Assembly (NCBI RefSeq): GCF_000179035.2
Contig: NC_015155.1
Coordinates: 124,001-188,000, forward strand
DNA: 64,000 bases
Direction of reading: 5' to 3'
Origin: Mycoplasma suis str. Illinois
GTDB lineage: Bacteria > Bacillota_I > Bacilli_A > Mycoplasmatales > Mycoplasmoidaceae
In this document: piece by piece, positions 1 to 9,788 of the stretch
Layout of the letters: every line of letters begins with the position of its first letter
Numbering within the stretch: position 1 is the stretch's first letter
The notes under the pieces: generated by a model
Database searches by the model: none
What the model was told of the DNA's origin: nothing
The model's input: the letters and a program-made list of their open reading frames with translations, nothing else
Translations under genes and position numbers: made by a program

Positions 1-2
1 TT

Positions 3-47
3 GTTGCTTGTTTTAAGGAAGATCCTAGAATAGCAACTACAACTTAA
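3..47 (+). CDS. 3' end of a four-cysteine paralog (partial)
   Basis: The frame open from base 3 reads V-A-C-F-K-E-D-P and stops at TAA 45-47. The valine-x-cysteine ending matches the closing V-x-C motif of the four-cysteine genes downstream, so this is most likely the tail of one more series member that starts outside the window. Confidence 0.55.
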   Translation, partial: VACFKEDPRIATTT

Positions 48-55
48 TTATTTTT

Positions 56-82
56 TCTCTCCCCCCCCGAGGGGGGGGGAGA
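56..82 (+). terminator. C8/G9 hairpin after the upstream gene
   Basis: TCTC plus eight C (61-68) faces nine G (71-79) plus AGA, giving a very GC-rich stem with a two- to three-base loop nine bases after the preceding stop codon. It is probably a terminator. It is the only place where a C tract and a G tract pair with each other, so slippage would change stem length. Confidence 0.5.
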
Positions 83-106
83 TTTCAATAATTTAAAGTT
101 GGTCTA

Positions 107-233
107 TAAAATATATGTAATTTTGCTTATGTGAAACTTAAAAAATTTTGAAATAAATGAAACATTAGTTAGCTTGGGGGGGGCAAAAGGAACAGAATGT
201 AAAAAATATAGTCGGAGGAAATCCTCCGACTAA
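107..233 (+). promoter_or_regulatory. Leader module 1: -10-like block, small ORF with G8 tract, hairpin
   Basis: TAAAAT at 107-112 opens a block that recurs before other gene clusters. A small ORF can start at TTG 123 (or ATG 129, same frame), runs through eight G (176-183) and in this length continues as GCA-AAA-GGA through the hairpin (stem GTCGGAGG 211-218, CCTCCGAC 223-230), ending at TAA 231-233, 17 nt before the ATG at 251. With nine G it would end at TAA 200-202 (numbered on this sequence), before the hairpin. Confidence 0.6.
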
Positions 234-250
234 TAAATAAGTATTAGAAA

Positions 251-847
251 ATGATAGGTCTAGTTAGTCCTTTAAAGGCATTAGCCACAACAATTTCTTT
301 GAGCGGAGTTGTTGCTGGAGGTTATGGAGTTAGTTATTTGTTGAAAGATGAGGGAGCGAAATTAATTCCGGAAGAAAAAAGAAAGGTAGGTCCAACTGAG
401 ACAAGAAGAACTATTAAGGAAGAAGAATTTAGGGGAGGTAAAGGAAGTAAGGATTATTCTCCTAGCGTTGCATTGCCAATAATTCAACAAAAGAAGTTTG
501 CAGCGGAAGAAATTTATAAACAAGATGATGGAAAAACAATTTGTAAAAATCTGATTCTTTCTGGGAATAGTGTGAGTTTTGAAATAGTAGAGCAAGATTT
601 TTGTGATCAGAAAGTTAAAGAATTGTGAAATAGTGACTCGCAAAGACAACCAAAACTATGAATAAGAGCTGATGAAAAGGGTGTAATTGAAAAAGATTTG
701 AAACAACACAGCATTACATTAACAGATAGTTCTGCAATGAATAAGGGATGAAAATGTCAAGATATTCGGCAAGATAATGGAGAGAAATGAATTGTTAGTT
801 GCGAAAAAGAAGTTAGGGAACAATCAGATGAAGAGGAAATCCTTTAA
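251..847 (+). CDS. Group A four-cysteine paralog, membrane-anchored, function unknown
   Basis: 198 residues with four TGA codons read as Trp; under the standard code it would end at 628. One hydrophobic segment (residues 7-27, SLSGVVAGGYG) is followed by a Lys/Glu-rich stretch, AEEIY, Cys98, Cys118, QPKLWIRAD (133-141), GWKC (166-169) and VSC (182-184). It is the first gene behind leader 1, and its N-terminus matches the copies at 872 and 7254. The single hydrophobic segment and lack of enzyme motifs suggest a surface-exposed protein; the role is inferred from layout only. Confidence 0.9.
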
Positions 848-871
848 TTTAAAACACTAAACATTTAATTT

Positions 872-1444
872 TTGTTACCTTTAACAAAAGTTTTGGTAAC
901 AATGATTTCTGCTGGTGGAGTTGTTGGAGGTGGATATGGAATTAGTTATTTTTTCGGAAATGAGGTAATTAATGTAGTGGAGAAAATAAAACCTTATTTA
1001 GAAACGAGAAGACTAAAGACTTTAGATACTTTATCGAGAGGAGATGTTAAAAATACCATTACTCCAATTATTCAACCTCAAGCAAAAAGAGAAAAAGAAT
1101 TTTCTGCTGAAGAAATTTATAAGAATGGAGATGGAAGTTCAGTTTGTAAGAACTTAACTCTACAAGGAAATAGTGAAATTTTGGATCAATTAGAGGTAGA
1201 ACAATGTAATCAAAGAATTAGAGAGTTGTGAAATGATTCTCAAAAACAACCAAAACTATGAATAAGGGCTAAAGAAGAAGATGCAGTAAACAAAGCTTTA
1301 AAACATTACAACATCAAATTAGAAAACACTTCTGTCATGAATCAGGGCTGAACTTGTCAAAAATTTAGAGATGAATCTGAACAAACAATAATTATTAATT
1401 GCGAACAAGGGGCAAGAAGAGAGGAGTCAGAAGATGTTAATTAG
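872..1444 (+). CDS. Group A four-cysteine paralog, TTG start
   Basis: 190 residues. The start is TTG at 872: the next ATG (901) would remove the first half of the hydrophobic segment that aligns with the gene at 251. Conserved points are AEEIYK, CKNL, QPKLWIRA with TGA as Trp, GWTC and INC. The C-terminal half is close to its upstream neighbour, the middle is not. It sits 24 nt after that gene, so cotranscription is likely. Confidence 0.87.
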
Positions 1445-1469
1445 AAACATTAATTTTTAAGAATTCCAA

Positions 1470-2054
1470 TTGCTTTCCGCAACTAAATTAGTATTATTGG
1501 CAATTCCTTTAGGAGGAATTGCTTCCGCAGGAGGTTTGGGATTAGGCTACATTATTCAAGATGAAAAATTAAATCCTTTTAAAAAAGAAATAAAGGAGAA
1601 AAAAGATGTTTCTCCCTCTCCACTTAAGGATAAAGAAAAGGATTTGAAATTTTCTATAGAAGTAATTTATAACGGAGGAATGTATGGGGATAGCCCTATT
1701 TGTAAGGGTTGAGAAGGAGATGCTTCAGGAAGAAAAGAACCAAAAATATTGGAAGGTAATGATTGCCAAAAATTAATCAAATCAACTTGAGAAGAAAGTT
1801 CTGGAAAACTTCTAGAACAATTGATAAGAGCAGATCAAAAAAATGTAGCATCATACTTTAAAAGATTTTTTTCTCTGCCAGACAATAAGAGAGATTTACT
1901 AGATAAAAATAAGAAAGAAAAATGATCTCATAGTGGATGAGAATGCACTAATAAAGAGGATAAAAATAATACAGAAAAAGTAATTATTGAATGTAACAAC
2001 ACTAAACAAATAGTTGTTAGTTTTGGACCAAATTCTTCCGATTTGACTAGTTAA
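1470..2054 (+). CDS. Group B four-cysteine paralog, TTG start
   Basis: 194 residues, starting at TTG 1470 because no ATG precedes the hydrophobic stretch LVLLAIPLGGIASAGG. The usual QPExWFRxD is replaced by LLEQLIRAD. The final motif is VIIEC followed by an unusual 18-residue tail. Codons 11-18 contain a perfect 9-bp inverted repeat (GCAATTCCT 1500-1508, AGGAATTGC 1514-1522), one of the start-proximal hairpins seen across the window. Confidence 0.85.
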
Positions 2055-2119
2055 AAGGTTTATGGAAATTTCAAAATATCATTTATCAAAATAAAAGATT
2101 TACAAATATTTATTAATTA

Positions 2120-2653
2120 ATGAGTCTTTTAGGAGCTACCAAAATATCAGCTATAGCTTTTTCAATAGTTGGTCTCACTTCTGGAGGAGTTTTTGGATTA
2201 AGTTATTTTTTGCAAAGCGAAGATTTAAACCCTCTTAAATGAAAAAGTTCATGATTGAAAAATAGTGTGATAGGTCCAATAAAACAAGCTTCAGAATTTA
2301 GTTCTGAGTCTATAGGAATTGGAAAAAGTAGAACAAATGGAGGTTATTTTTGTAGAGGATGAATAAAAGAAACTGGAGGAGTAGTAATGCTAAAAGATAA
2401 AGATTGTGAAGAAAAAGTAAAAAGTCTATGGAAGGGAAATGTTGAAAATCAACCCCAAATGTGATTTAGATCTGATAGAGAAACATCTGCTAAGTTTTTT
2501 GAAGATAAAGGATTTATTGAAATCGGTAGAGAAAGAAGAGATAATCCAATAATTAGAGAAAAAGAGGGGAGCTGGAATTCAGCTAATGGTTGAGAATGTA
2601 AACATTGAGAAAATAAAGAGAATGAAGGAAAAATAGTTGTTATTTGTGATTAA
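2120..2653 (+). CDS. Group B four-cysteine paralog
   Basis: 177 residues from ATG 2120; the first in-frame TGA comes early, so a standard-code caller misses it completely. MSLLGATKISAIAFSIVG begins the hydrophobic segment. It then has CRGW, a Cys before KVKSLW, QPQMWFRSD, NGWEC, and VICD at the very end. Shorter than its neighbours because the basic linker after the membrane segment is reduced. It ends 3 nt before the next gene. Confidence 0.88.
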
Positions 2654-2656
2654 TAT

Positions 2657-3247
2657 ATGGGACTTTTAGGTGCAGTAAAAATAGTTTCAATAGCACTTTC
2701 AATAGTTGGATCTACTGTCGGAGGTGGAGCAGGATTTAGTCATTTTTTAAGAAATAAAAATGCTATTGAAACTAGAAAGAAAAGAAGTTTAGAGAGACAA
2801 GAAAGAGAAAAGCAAAGATCTTTATTTAAAGAAAGGAAAGAAAAAGCTTCTCAAGAAATACCAATGAGTGAAGTTCTTGCTCTAAATAAAGGATTTAGAG
2901 CCGAATCTATTTTCAAGGGAATGGATGGACAAAGTTATGTTTGCAGAAGATGAAATAAAAATATTGAACAAGAACCTGAAAAGTGAGATGGAGATGAATG
3001 TCAAGCAAAAATTAAAGAAATTTCGGGAGAAAATTCAGAGAATAAATTTGAAAAATGATTTCGATCAGATTTAGAAACAGCTATTTCATTTTTTGCTAAA
3101 AACTTTAGACTCTTTCAAAATAAATATCAAGAATTAAGAAATAAGAAAGAAGGTAGATGGGAAATTAAAGATATGTTCTGCAATTACAAAGAAGATGAAA
3201 AAGATTCCAGAAAAGTAATAGTTATTTGTGAAAATAAGAAAACTTAA
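2657..3247 (+). CDS. Group B four-cysteine paralog with basic coiled linker
   Basis: 196 residues. A hydrophobic N-terminus (AVKIVSIALSIVG) is followed at about residues 42-70 by a strongly charged, probably helical linker beginning ETRKKRSLERQERE, which contains an R-x-K-R site. Then come CRRW, DECQ, EKWFRSD and a VICE ending. Its TAA shares one base with the next ATG (TAATG), which suggests translational coupling. Confidence 0.9.
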
Positions 3248-3849
3248 TGAGTTTTCTAGGTGCATCCAAAATAGTTGCATTAGCTCTTTCAATAATAGGC
3301 TCTACTGTTAGTGGAGGAGCAGGTTTTAGTTACGTTCTAAAAAATAAAAACAATAGTGAAATAAGAAAAAAGAGAAATTTAGAGAGACAGGAAAGAGAAA
3401 GATTAAGAGCTTTGATGGAAGAAGAAAGAGCTAAAGCGAAAAAAGAAGTTACATTGAATGAAATTGCTGATCTAAATTCCGGATTAAAGGCAGAAGCATT
3501 TTTAAAGGGAATGACTGATGGAACTTATCGTTGTTGACAATGAACAAAAAGTATTCATGAAAATCCAGAAGTTTTAGGAGAACAACAATGTCAACAAAAA
3601 ATTCAAGAAGCTTTGGGAGAAGATTCTGAAAATAAGCCTGAAAAGTGATTTAGATCAAATTTAGAAACAGCTATTGCATTTTTTGAAAAACATTTCAAAC
3701 CAGTGATAAATAAATATCATGTCTCTAGAGAAAAGAAAGAGGGAGGTTGAGAAACTAAAGATTTGAAATGTAAATATACAGAAGATACTCAAGATAAAAG
3801 AAAAGTTGTTGTTAGATGTGATAAGAAAAATTCTTGATTTTTGAGTTAA
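3247..3849 (+). CDS. Group B four-cysteine paralog with basic coiled linker
   Basis: 200 residues, a near duplicate of the preceding gene: the same GASKIVALALSIIGST segment, the same EIRKKRNLERQERE linker, and QCQ, EKWFRSN, LKCK and VRC. An eight-residue tail after the last Cys ends in a Trp encoded by TGA and Phe-Leu-Ser. It starts on the overlapping TAATG. Confidence 0.9.
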
Positions 3850-3899
3850 AAATAAGAATTTTTTGATTAATAAATAATGAAAAATAAGAAAACACAATA

Positions 3900-4496
3900 A
3901 TGAGTTTTCTTGTTGGGGCAACTAAAATAGCTGTGTTGGCTCTTTCAATAATGGGAACTACCGCCACTGTCGGTATTGGTTTAAGTTATACCTTAAAAAG
4001 TAAGATTTCCGAAAAAGCTAGGGAAAAGAGAATTGCAGAAAGAAATGAAAGGGTAGAATCCGAGAAAAAAGCTAAATTATTGCAACAACAGAGAAGAATA
4101 GAAGCTCCATTAGTTAACAAAACATTTAAGTCTGAAACAATTTTCAAAAAAATAGAAGGAAATGGAAGTCAGTGTTGAGAATGAAAAGATGGAATTAAGG
4201 GAGTTCATACAGCTTTAGAAGAAGAAGCATGTAAGAAAAAAGTTCAAGAAATTTGAGGAGAAAATTCTGTAACACAACCAGAAAAATGATTTAAGTCAGA
4301 TCCAGAATCAGCTATTAGCTTTTTTGTAGAGAATTTATCTCTAACTTGGGATAAATATTCCTTATTGAGAAGTGAAGAAAAAGATAATTGAGAAACTGGT
4401 ACATTTTTATGTAGTCATAAAAAAGATAAAGATGATAAAGAGTTAATAGTCATTAGCTGTAATAAAAAATCTAGTTCTTATTACAGAAGGAGATAA
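3900..4496 (+). CDS. Group B four-cysteine paralog
   Basis: 198 residues; ATG 3900 gives MSFLVGATKIAVLALSIMG, as in its neighbours. The linker carries AREKRIAERNER (an R-x-K-R site). It has CWEW, ACKKK, EKWFKSD, FLCSHK and VISC, then a basic tail ending YYRRR. The hairpin at 4507-4532 closes this cluster. Confidence 0.9.
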
Positions 4497-4506
4497 GTTT
4501 ATGAGG

Positions 4507-4538
4507 TTTTGGACTTCTCGAGAAGTCCAAAATTTTTT
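4507..4538 (+). terminator. Rho-independent terminator
   Basis: A perfect 13-bp inverted repeat (TTTTGGACTTCTC and its complement, 4507-4532) followed by T6, eleven bases after a stop codon. The best-formed terminator in the first 15 kb. Confidence 0.85.
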
Positions 4539-4607
4539 AAAAAATTAATAAATTATTTTTCTTAATTTGTTAAAAAGTTATTTAAATTAAAGAGCTAAAA
4601 AATAGTC

Positions 4608-5201
4608 ATGAGTTTTTTTGGTGCAACCAAAATAGCTTTATTAGCTATTTCAATAATAGGATCTACTGCCGGAGTAGGTGGTAGTTTAAGTTACAAACTG
4701 AAAAACAAGTTATCTGAGCAGGCCAGAATTAAAAGAAGTCAAGATAAAAAACAAAGAGTTGAGGCTGAAAAGCAAGCCCAAACATTACGCCAAAAGAGAA
4801 AAGAAGAGGATCCAATTGAGCATAAAGTATTTAAGGCAGAAGCAATTTCTAAAGGAGTTAAGAATGGAAATTATCTTTGCTGAGAGTGAGAAAAAGGAAT
4901 TCATGAAGATAAAACCACTCTAGATAATGGAAAATGTAAAGAAAAAGTTCAAAAAATTTGAGGAGAAAATTCAGACAAACAACCAGAAAAATGATTTAGA
5001 TCTAATCCAGATTCAGCAATTGTGTTTCTCAACAATTCCTTATCTTTGTCCCAAAATAAGTTTTCTATTCTGAAAAGTAAAGATAATAATTTGTGAGAAA
5101 CTGGTGGATTTTGATGTAAACACAAGGAAGATAAAGAAAATGAAGGCATGATAATTGTAGGGTGTGATAAAGAAAGTTGAAAACTTTCACAATGAGAATA
5201 A
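4608..5201 (+). CDS. Group B four-cysteine paralog
   Basis: 197 residues and eight TGA Trp codons. MSFFGATKIALLAISIIG, then a basic linker with ARIKRSQDKKQR, CWEW, GKCKEK, QPEKWFRSN, FWCK and VGC. The membrane-segment codons form an 8-bp inverted repeat (AAATAGCT 4630-4637, AGCTATTT 4643-4650). First gene after the 4507 terminator; the 76-nt AT-rich gap after the terminator has no leader module that I can see. Confidence 0.9.
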
Positions 5202-5207
5202 GATAAT

Positions 5208-5915
5208 ATGCTTTTAGGCTCTAAGAGCCTAATATTATCTTCATTTCTAGGTTTGGGTGTTGCTTCCGTCGGAGGCCTTGGAATTAATTATTTATTGGAG
5301 AATAGGAATCCAAGTTCCCCTAAAAAATTAAAAAATTCTATTTTTGGAAATAAGATAGTAAGTTCATCTTCCGAAGAAATTTCTTCAGATATAAAAGAAA
5401 TTAAAGATCCCGTTATAGTTTCTGAGGCTCATGGAACTGAAAAGTCCGAAAATCTAACTCTTAAAGGAGATATTCACGACCCTGAAAAAAGTGATAACAA
5501 AGAAGATACTTCTTCTACTGTAGAGCAATTAAAAAGTTCAATGGAAGAATTTGACGCAACAGTTATTCAGAAAAAACAAAATACAGATGATTCTGTAAGT
5601 TGTTATTTTTGAAAATTTAATGAAAATAATGAAATTATTAACAACTTTGATTTTTCTGGAAAATCTTGTCAAAAATTAGCTAATGAAATTTTTGGAGAAC
5701 AATTAAAAGAAAAAGTTCCGAGAATATGAATTAAATCAAAACAAGATAAAGTTGAAGAAATATTAAGTAAATATGTTGAAGGTATATTTAGTGAGAGAAC
5801 AATTGAAAAAGAACAAAAGTGAAAACATAATGGCTGAAGTTGTGAGAATCAAATATTTTCAGGAGAAAATTTAGAAAAAATAATTGTTAGTTGTGAGTTT
5901 ACTCAACAAACATAA
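5208..5915 (+). CDS. Group B-like four-cysteine paralog with extended acidic linker
   Basis: 235 residues. SLILSSFLGLGVASVGGLG forms the membrane segment; about 90 Ser/Glu/Lys-rich residues separate it from the Cys domain, twice the length in its neighbours. Conserved points: CYFW, SCQKL, RIWIKS, GWSC, VSC. The start region folds as TTAGGCTC/GAGCCTAA (5214-5232). It follows the upstream gene by 6 nt. Confidence 0.88.
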
Positions 5916-5928
5916 CTAGTAAAAAATA

Positions 5929-6522
5929 ATGGGACTATTTAGTGCAGCAAAGATAGCTGCACTAGCTATCTCAATAATTGGTTCTACTTCAGTTGGAGGT
6001 ATGGGATTAAGTTACACATTAAAAAACAGAAATCTGAGCCACTATAGAGAAAAAAGGAAATTAGAAAAGGAAAAACGAAGACAACTTGAAGAAGAAGCTA
6101 AAAAGAGAATCAATCTTTCTAGACAAGAAGTGCAGCACAAAACAATGATGAAAGAATTAGGTTTTAAAGCTGAAGCTATTTTCAAAGGAATGTCTGAAAA
6201 TAGCTATTTTTGTTGAGAATGAACAAGAAGTATTTATGAGCAATATAAGTCTTTAGATAGTGATAATTGTCAGAAAAAAGTAAAGAAAAGGTGGGGAGAA
6301 GATGTTTCAAAATATCCAGAGAAGTGATTTAGATCTGATCCGGAATCAGCTATTAGATTCTTTTCTGAATATTTATTCTTAACTGGAGATAAGCATCACT
6401 TACTTAAGAGTGATTCAGAAAAGAAATGAACAACGAAAGAATGAGAATGTAGTCACAAAAAGGATGGTGAATATGTTGGAGTAATTGTTGCAAGTTGTTA
6501 TAAAGAAAAAAGCATTCATTAA
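5929..6522 (+). CDS. Group B four-cysteine paralog
   Basis: 197 residues. MGLFSAAKIAALAISIIGST, a linker with YREKRKLEKEKRR, CWEW, NCQKK, EKWFRSD, WECSH and VASC. An 8-bp inverted repeat AGTGCAGC/GCTGCACT (5941-5963) lies in codons 5-12. Confidence 0.9.
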
Positions 6523-6539
6523 ATTAGTAAAAAATAGTT

Positions 6540-7143
6540 ATGAGTTTTTTAGGAGCATTTAAGATAGCTGCAATAGCTCTTTCAATTATGGGATCTACCG
6601 CGGGGGGGCTATGGATTCAGTTATTTTGCAAAAAATAAAAGATTAGAGCTACTTAAACAAAAAAGACTAGAAAAACAAGAACAGAAAAAACAAGAAGCTT
6701 TAGAAAGACAAAAACAAAAATCTTTTAGAGATAAGGCTAAGGAAGAAGTTCCAGCCAAAAAATTTGAATTCAGAGCTGAAGCTATTTCTAAGAGCATCAA
6801 TAATGGAGGATCCTATACTTGTTGGGAATGGGATTATAAGAATTATGGAGATCCTAAAGCTCTAGAAACAAATTCATGTCAAGAAAAAGCTAAAAAAATT
6901 TTGGGAGATAATTTTGAAAGTAGTCCAGATAAATGATTCAGATCAGACTGAGATTCCGCAATAACTTTGCTTTCCAAAAATTTAGCTTTACCGAGAGAAG
7001 AACATAATTCTCTTTGAAGAAATAAAGAAGGTCAATGAGAAACTACAAATTTGAAATGCAATTACAAAGAAGAAAATGGTGAAGAAAGAATAGTTGTTAA
7101 TTGCCAAAACAAAGCTAAACAAGTAAATTACTACTCATACTAG
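6540..7143 (+). CDS. Group B four-cysteine paralog, switched out of frame by a G7 tract
   Basis: ATG 6540 gives MSFLGAFKIAAIALSIMGST-A and then seven G (6602-6608). With seven G the frame ends at TAA 6636-6638. With six or nine G it would continue as GYGFSYFAKNKRLEL through CWEW, CQEK, DKWFRSD, LKCN and VNC to TAG 7141-7143. The downstream frame is intact and typical of the group, so this reads as a silent phase rather than decay. Confidence 0.82.
6602..6608 (+). repeat. Intragenic G7 tract (frame OFF)
   Basis: Codons 21-23 of the gene at 6540; six or nine G would restore the full frame. Confidence 0.85.
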
Positions 7144-7151
7144 AAACTAAG

Positions 7152-7173
7152 TTTCCGGAGTTTCCTCCGGAAA
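7152..7173 (+). terminator. TTTCCGGAG/CTCCGGAAA hairpin
   Basis: A 9-bp stem with loop TTTC, then a T-rich run. The same CCGGAG core is used in the leader hairpins, but here it lies upstream of the promoter-like block, so it more likely ends the preceding cluster. Confidence 0.55.
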
Positions 7174-7207
7174 TTAATTTCTTTTAATACAGCTTTAGTT
7201 TTGTTCT

Positions 7208-7247
7208 TAAAATATATGTAATTTTGTCTATGAGAAAGGTGTTTTAG
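7208..7247 (+). promoter_or_regulatory. Leader module 2: promoter-like block and 7-codon ORF, no G tract
   Basis: TAAAAT at 7208-7213 followed by the TTTTGTC block. TTG 7224 opens a seven-codon frame (LSMRKVF) ending TAG 7245-7247, 6 nt before the ATG at 7254. No hairpin or G tract stands between block and gene, so this is the simplest, presumably unswitched, version of the leader. Confidence 0.55.
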
Positions 7248-7253
7248 GCATTT

Positions 7254-7847
7254 ATGTTGATTAGTTTTCCAAAATTATTGTTTACAACAATTTCTTTAAG
7301 TGGAGTTGTTGCTGGGGGTTATGGAATAAGTTACATTTATGGAAGTAATGGGAGAATAGTCGATAAAACCAGAACTATCTACGATAGTTCTGATCATACT
7401 AAGGTGGCCAGTTATTATTCAACAGGAGATTCTTCTGCAACTCCTTCCGAAAAAAGAAGAGTTGAGAAGAAATTCTATGCTGAAGGAATTTATAGGCAAA
7501 AAGATGGTACTTTGAGCTGTAAAAATTTAGTTCTTTCTGGAAATAGTGTTAATTTTGAAGAAGTAGGGGAAACTGAATGTAAACAAAAATCAGAACAATT
7601 AAAAATACAAGATTCCGAAGATCAATTATCAAAAGTATGAATAAAAGCTAAAGATGATGAAGCTGTAAGGAAAGCTTTAAATAGCTATAGTATTTCTTTT
7701 GACATTAAGGCTGGAGAAAGTCAAAAAGAAGATAGAGAATGAATTTGCAATAGAAATGAAGAAAATCAAGAAGTTTCTGAAAAAACTATAGTTATTAGTT
7801 GCAATAAAAAACCTCAAATTGAGGTTTCAGAAGATATTTCAAACTAA
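7254..7847 (+). CDS. Group A four-cysteine paralog
   Basis: 197 residues. FPKLLFTTISLSGVVAGGYGISY is almost the segment of the gene at 251, 7 kb away; the linker between is unrelated. Conserved: CKNLVLSGNS (shared with 251), ECKQK, KVWIKAKDD, WICN, VISC. A lone gene between its own leader and leader 3. Confidence 0.9.
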
Positions 7848-7867
7848 ATGTTTTTGTTATTAATAAA

Positions 7868-8021
7868 TAAAATATTTGTAATTTTTCCTTCATAGATTTT
7901 TAATATGAAATTTTTTAAATTTCTGTTTTTGTGCGGGGGGGGCATTGAAAATTTTTTAAATTACAAAAAGGTTGTAGAGTTTTTAAAAGTCGGAGTAAAT
8001 CTCCGACTTAAGAAAAGTTAA
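7868..8021 (+). promoter_or_regulatory. Leader module 3: small ORF with G8 tract running through the hairpin
   Basis: TAAAAT at 7868. ATG 7905 opens a 38-codon frame starting MKFFKFLFL-C, crossing eight G (7935-7942), continuing GGC-ATT-GAA through the hairpin AGTCGGAG/CTCCGACT (7988-8008) and stopping at TAA 8019-8021, three bases before the GTG at 8025. The hydrophobic peptide plus Gly run resembles the N-terminus of group E proteins. Confidence 0.6.
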
Positions 8022-8024
8022 GTA

Positions 8025-8596
8025 GTGAGTTTATTTTTTAATGCTTTAAAAATTTCTGCAGTAGGTCTTTCTATAGGTGGAGCCACTGCGGGGGGGGCTT
8101 AGGGTTAAGTTATGTATTTCAAAATGAAATCCTGAATTCTTTTAAAAGTAAGTGAATAAAAAATTATGAAAAACCAAAAAAATTATTAAATGAGGAAGTT
8201 GAGTTCCCTCCCAATAAAAACCTATTAGAAGATTCTCCAATTAAGAAATTGGAATTACTTGCAGAGTACATAAATAAAGGAAGAACAAATGATGGATATT
8301 CTTGTGAAGAATGAAATAATGGACAAAATGGAAGATCTGTGATTCTAGAAAAATCTAAATGCAGAGAAAAAATTAGAAAAATTTGGAAAGAAAATTTTGA
8401 TAGTCAACCCCAAATTTGATTTAGGGCCGATGGACAAACAGCAGCTTTATTTTTTGAGAGAAAGTTATCTTTACCTAAAAATAAGCATTATTTATTAAAG
8501 ACTAAAAATCAAGGTAATTGGGAGGCTAATGGTTGATCTTGTGAACATAAAGAAGATTCAGAAGATCCTAAAAAGATAGTTGTAAGTTGTGAATAA
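8025..8596 (+). CDS. Group B four-cysteine paralog, switched out of frame by a G8 tract; GTG start
   Basis: GTG 8025 gives a start like MSLFFNALKISAVGLSIGG, then eight G (8090-8097) lead to TAG 8100-8102. Six or nine G would give GGGLGLSYVFQNEIL and a typical C-terminus: CEEW, KCREK, QPQIWFRAD, NGWSC and VSCE to TAA 8594-8596. Both its leader and its coding region carry a G tract. Confidence 0.82.
8090..8097 (+). repeat. Intragenic G8 tract (frame OFF)
   Basis: At the Gly turn after the hydrophobic segment of the gene at 8025; six or nine G restore the frame. Confidence 0.85.
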
Positions 8597-8620
8597 TTTT
8601 TTAAATAATCTAACTAAATA

Positions 8621-8914
8621 ATGAGTTTTATTGGAACGGCCAAAGCCGCAACAATAGTTCTTACATTAGGGATTGGGGCTGCCGGAGGCGGACTCGGTTT
8701 AGGTTATGCTGCCCAAAATAATAGTTTTGGTGTTTTTAGAGAAAGACATGAAAAAGAGCCAGTTGTTGTTCCTGCAGATCCAATAAATAATGCTGAAAAG
8801 GATAGTTCAAACCCAAATCAAAAAGATTTAAAAAGTAAAGCTTCCGAACCAAAAATAAGTTTTGATGCAGAAGTTATTTATGGGAAGTCACATGGAAATA
8901 TATGTAAAGGGTGA
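8621..8914 (+). other. Membrane and linker half of the group B gene at 8621-9229
   Basis: The standard-code frame ends here at TGA 8912-8914, which is Trp in this genome; see the complete gene entry. Kept only to show that the two coordinates describe one gene. Confidence 0.5.
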
Positions 8915-9229
8915 GCAGGAAAAGTTGTTGGAGATCCAAAAATAATGGATGACGCAGAATGTCAGAAAAAAATACAAAGTAATTGACCTGAAGAAAATTC
9001 TTCTCAACAACCAGGAATTTGATTAAAAGCTAGCGAAGAGAATGCTGTTTTATTTTTTGTTAAATATTGAGGACTTTCAAAAGAAAAACAACAACTTCTA
9101 AAGAAAGATAATCAGGAAAAATGAACATCTTTGAGTTGAGAGTGTACCAATAAAAAAGATTTAGAAGATGGAGAAAAAATAATTGTGAGTTGCAACAGTA
9201 CAGTAACTCAAAGTAACTTGAGAAAGTAG
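8621..9229 (+). CDS. Group B four-cysteine paralog
   Basis: 202 residues. TAKAATIVLTLGIGAAGGGLGLGY ends in GGLGLGY, where the switched neighbour has its G tract; here Gly is encoded GGA/GGC, so the gene is locked in frame. CKGW, ECQKK, QPGIWLKA, WECTN and VSC follow. It ends one base before the next ATG. Confidence 0.9.
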
Positions 9230-9230
9230 T

Positions 9231-9788
9231 ATGCATTTAACTCTTAAAGCTTTTACTTTACCTTTAACTGTAGGTTTTGCTGGCTTAGCAGCTGGCGGAG
9301 GATTTAGTTTAGGTTATTTGAACAATAATTCTGAATTGAAAAATTCAGAAAATATACCAAAAGAAGAATCTTTTGGTGAAAAGGTTGCAGAAATTATTTA
9401 TAGAACAAAATCTTCTGAAAAAGAAATAAGTTGTTTCAACTTATTCACTAAAGAAGAACAACAAGAATTAATCAAGAAAGATGTTTCTTCAGAGATTAAT
9501 TGCAATGAAAGATTCAAAGGTATTTGGGGAGAAATTTACAATGATCGACCAAAAGTTTGAATGAAAGTGAAAGAAAAACAAATGGACAAAGTTTTAGATA
9601 TGTTTATTGCCGGAGCTAACGGCAATAAACAAGCTTGAGGAGAAGTTAAAAATAGACAAAATTGGGAGCGTTATGACTGAATGTGCCACAAAAAAGAATC
9701 TTCTGAAACAAATTCAGAAGAAATTGCTTTAGATTGTGAAGAAACTCACACAATAATGAGATTTGATAATTCATATTCCGAAAAATAA
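9231..9788 (+). CDS. Group C four-cysteine paralog
   Basis: 185 residues. LKAFTLPLTVGFAGLAAGGGFSLGY, then a short linker. The first Cys motif is SCFNLFTKEEQQ instead of C-x-x-W, followed by NCNERFKGIW, KVWMKVKEKQ, WMCHK and LDCEETHT, a signature shared only with the next gene. TAA overlaps the next ATG. Confidence 0.9.

Noticed and set aside
176-183. Intergenic G tracts as simple promoter-spacer switches
   Set aside because: They lie 27-52 nt downstream of the -10-like block, so they cannot set -35/-10 spacing; the leader-ORF reading explains their position better. A promoter downstream of the tract cannot be fully excluded.
624-628. TGA as gene ends throughout the window
   Set aside because: The same residue is Trp (TGG) in relatives, frames stay open and conserved beyond it, and all genes then end at TAA or TAG. 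TGA is Trp here.
362-649. Open frame on the minus strand (and about 30 similar ones, such as 13765-14148, 29076-29366, 37039-37332, 56110-56406)
   Set aside because: Each is the complement of a strong + strand gene with family conservation; low-complexity Leu/Ser/Phe composition is expected opposite Lys/Glu-rich AT-rich coding DNA.
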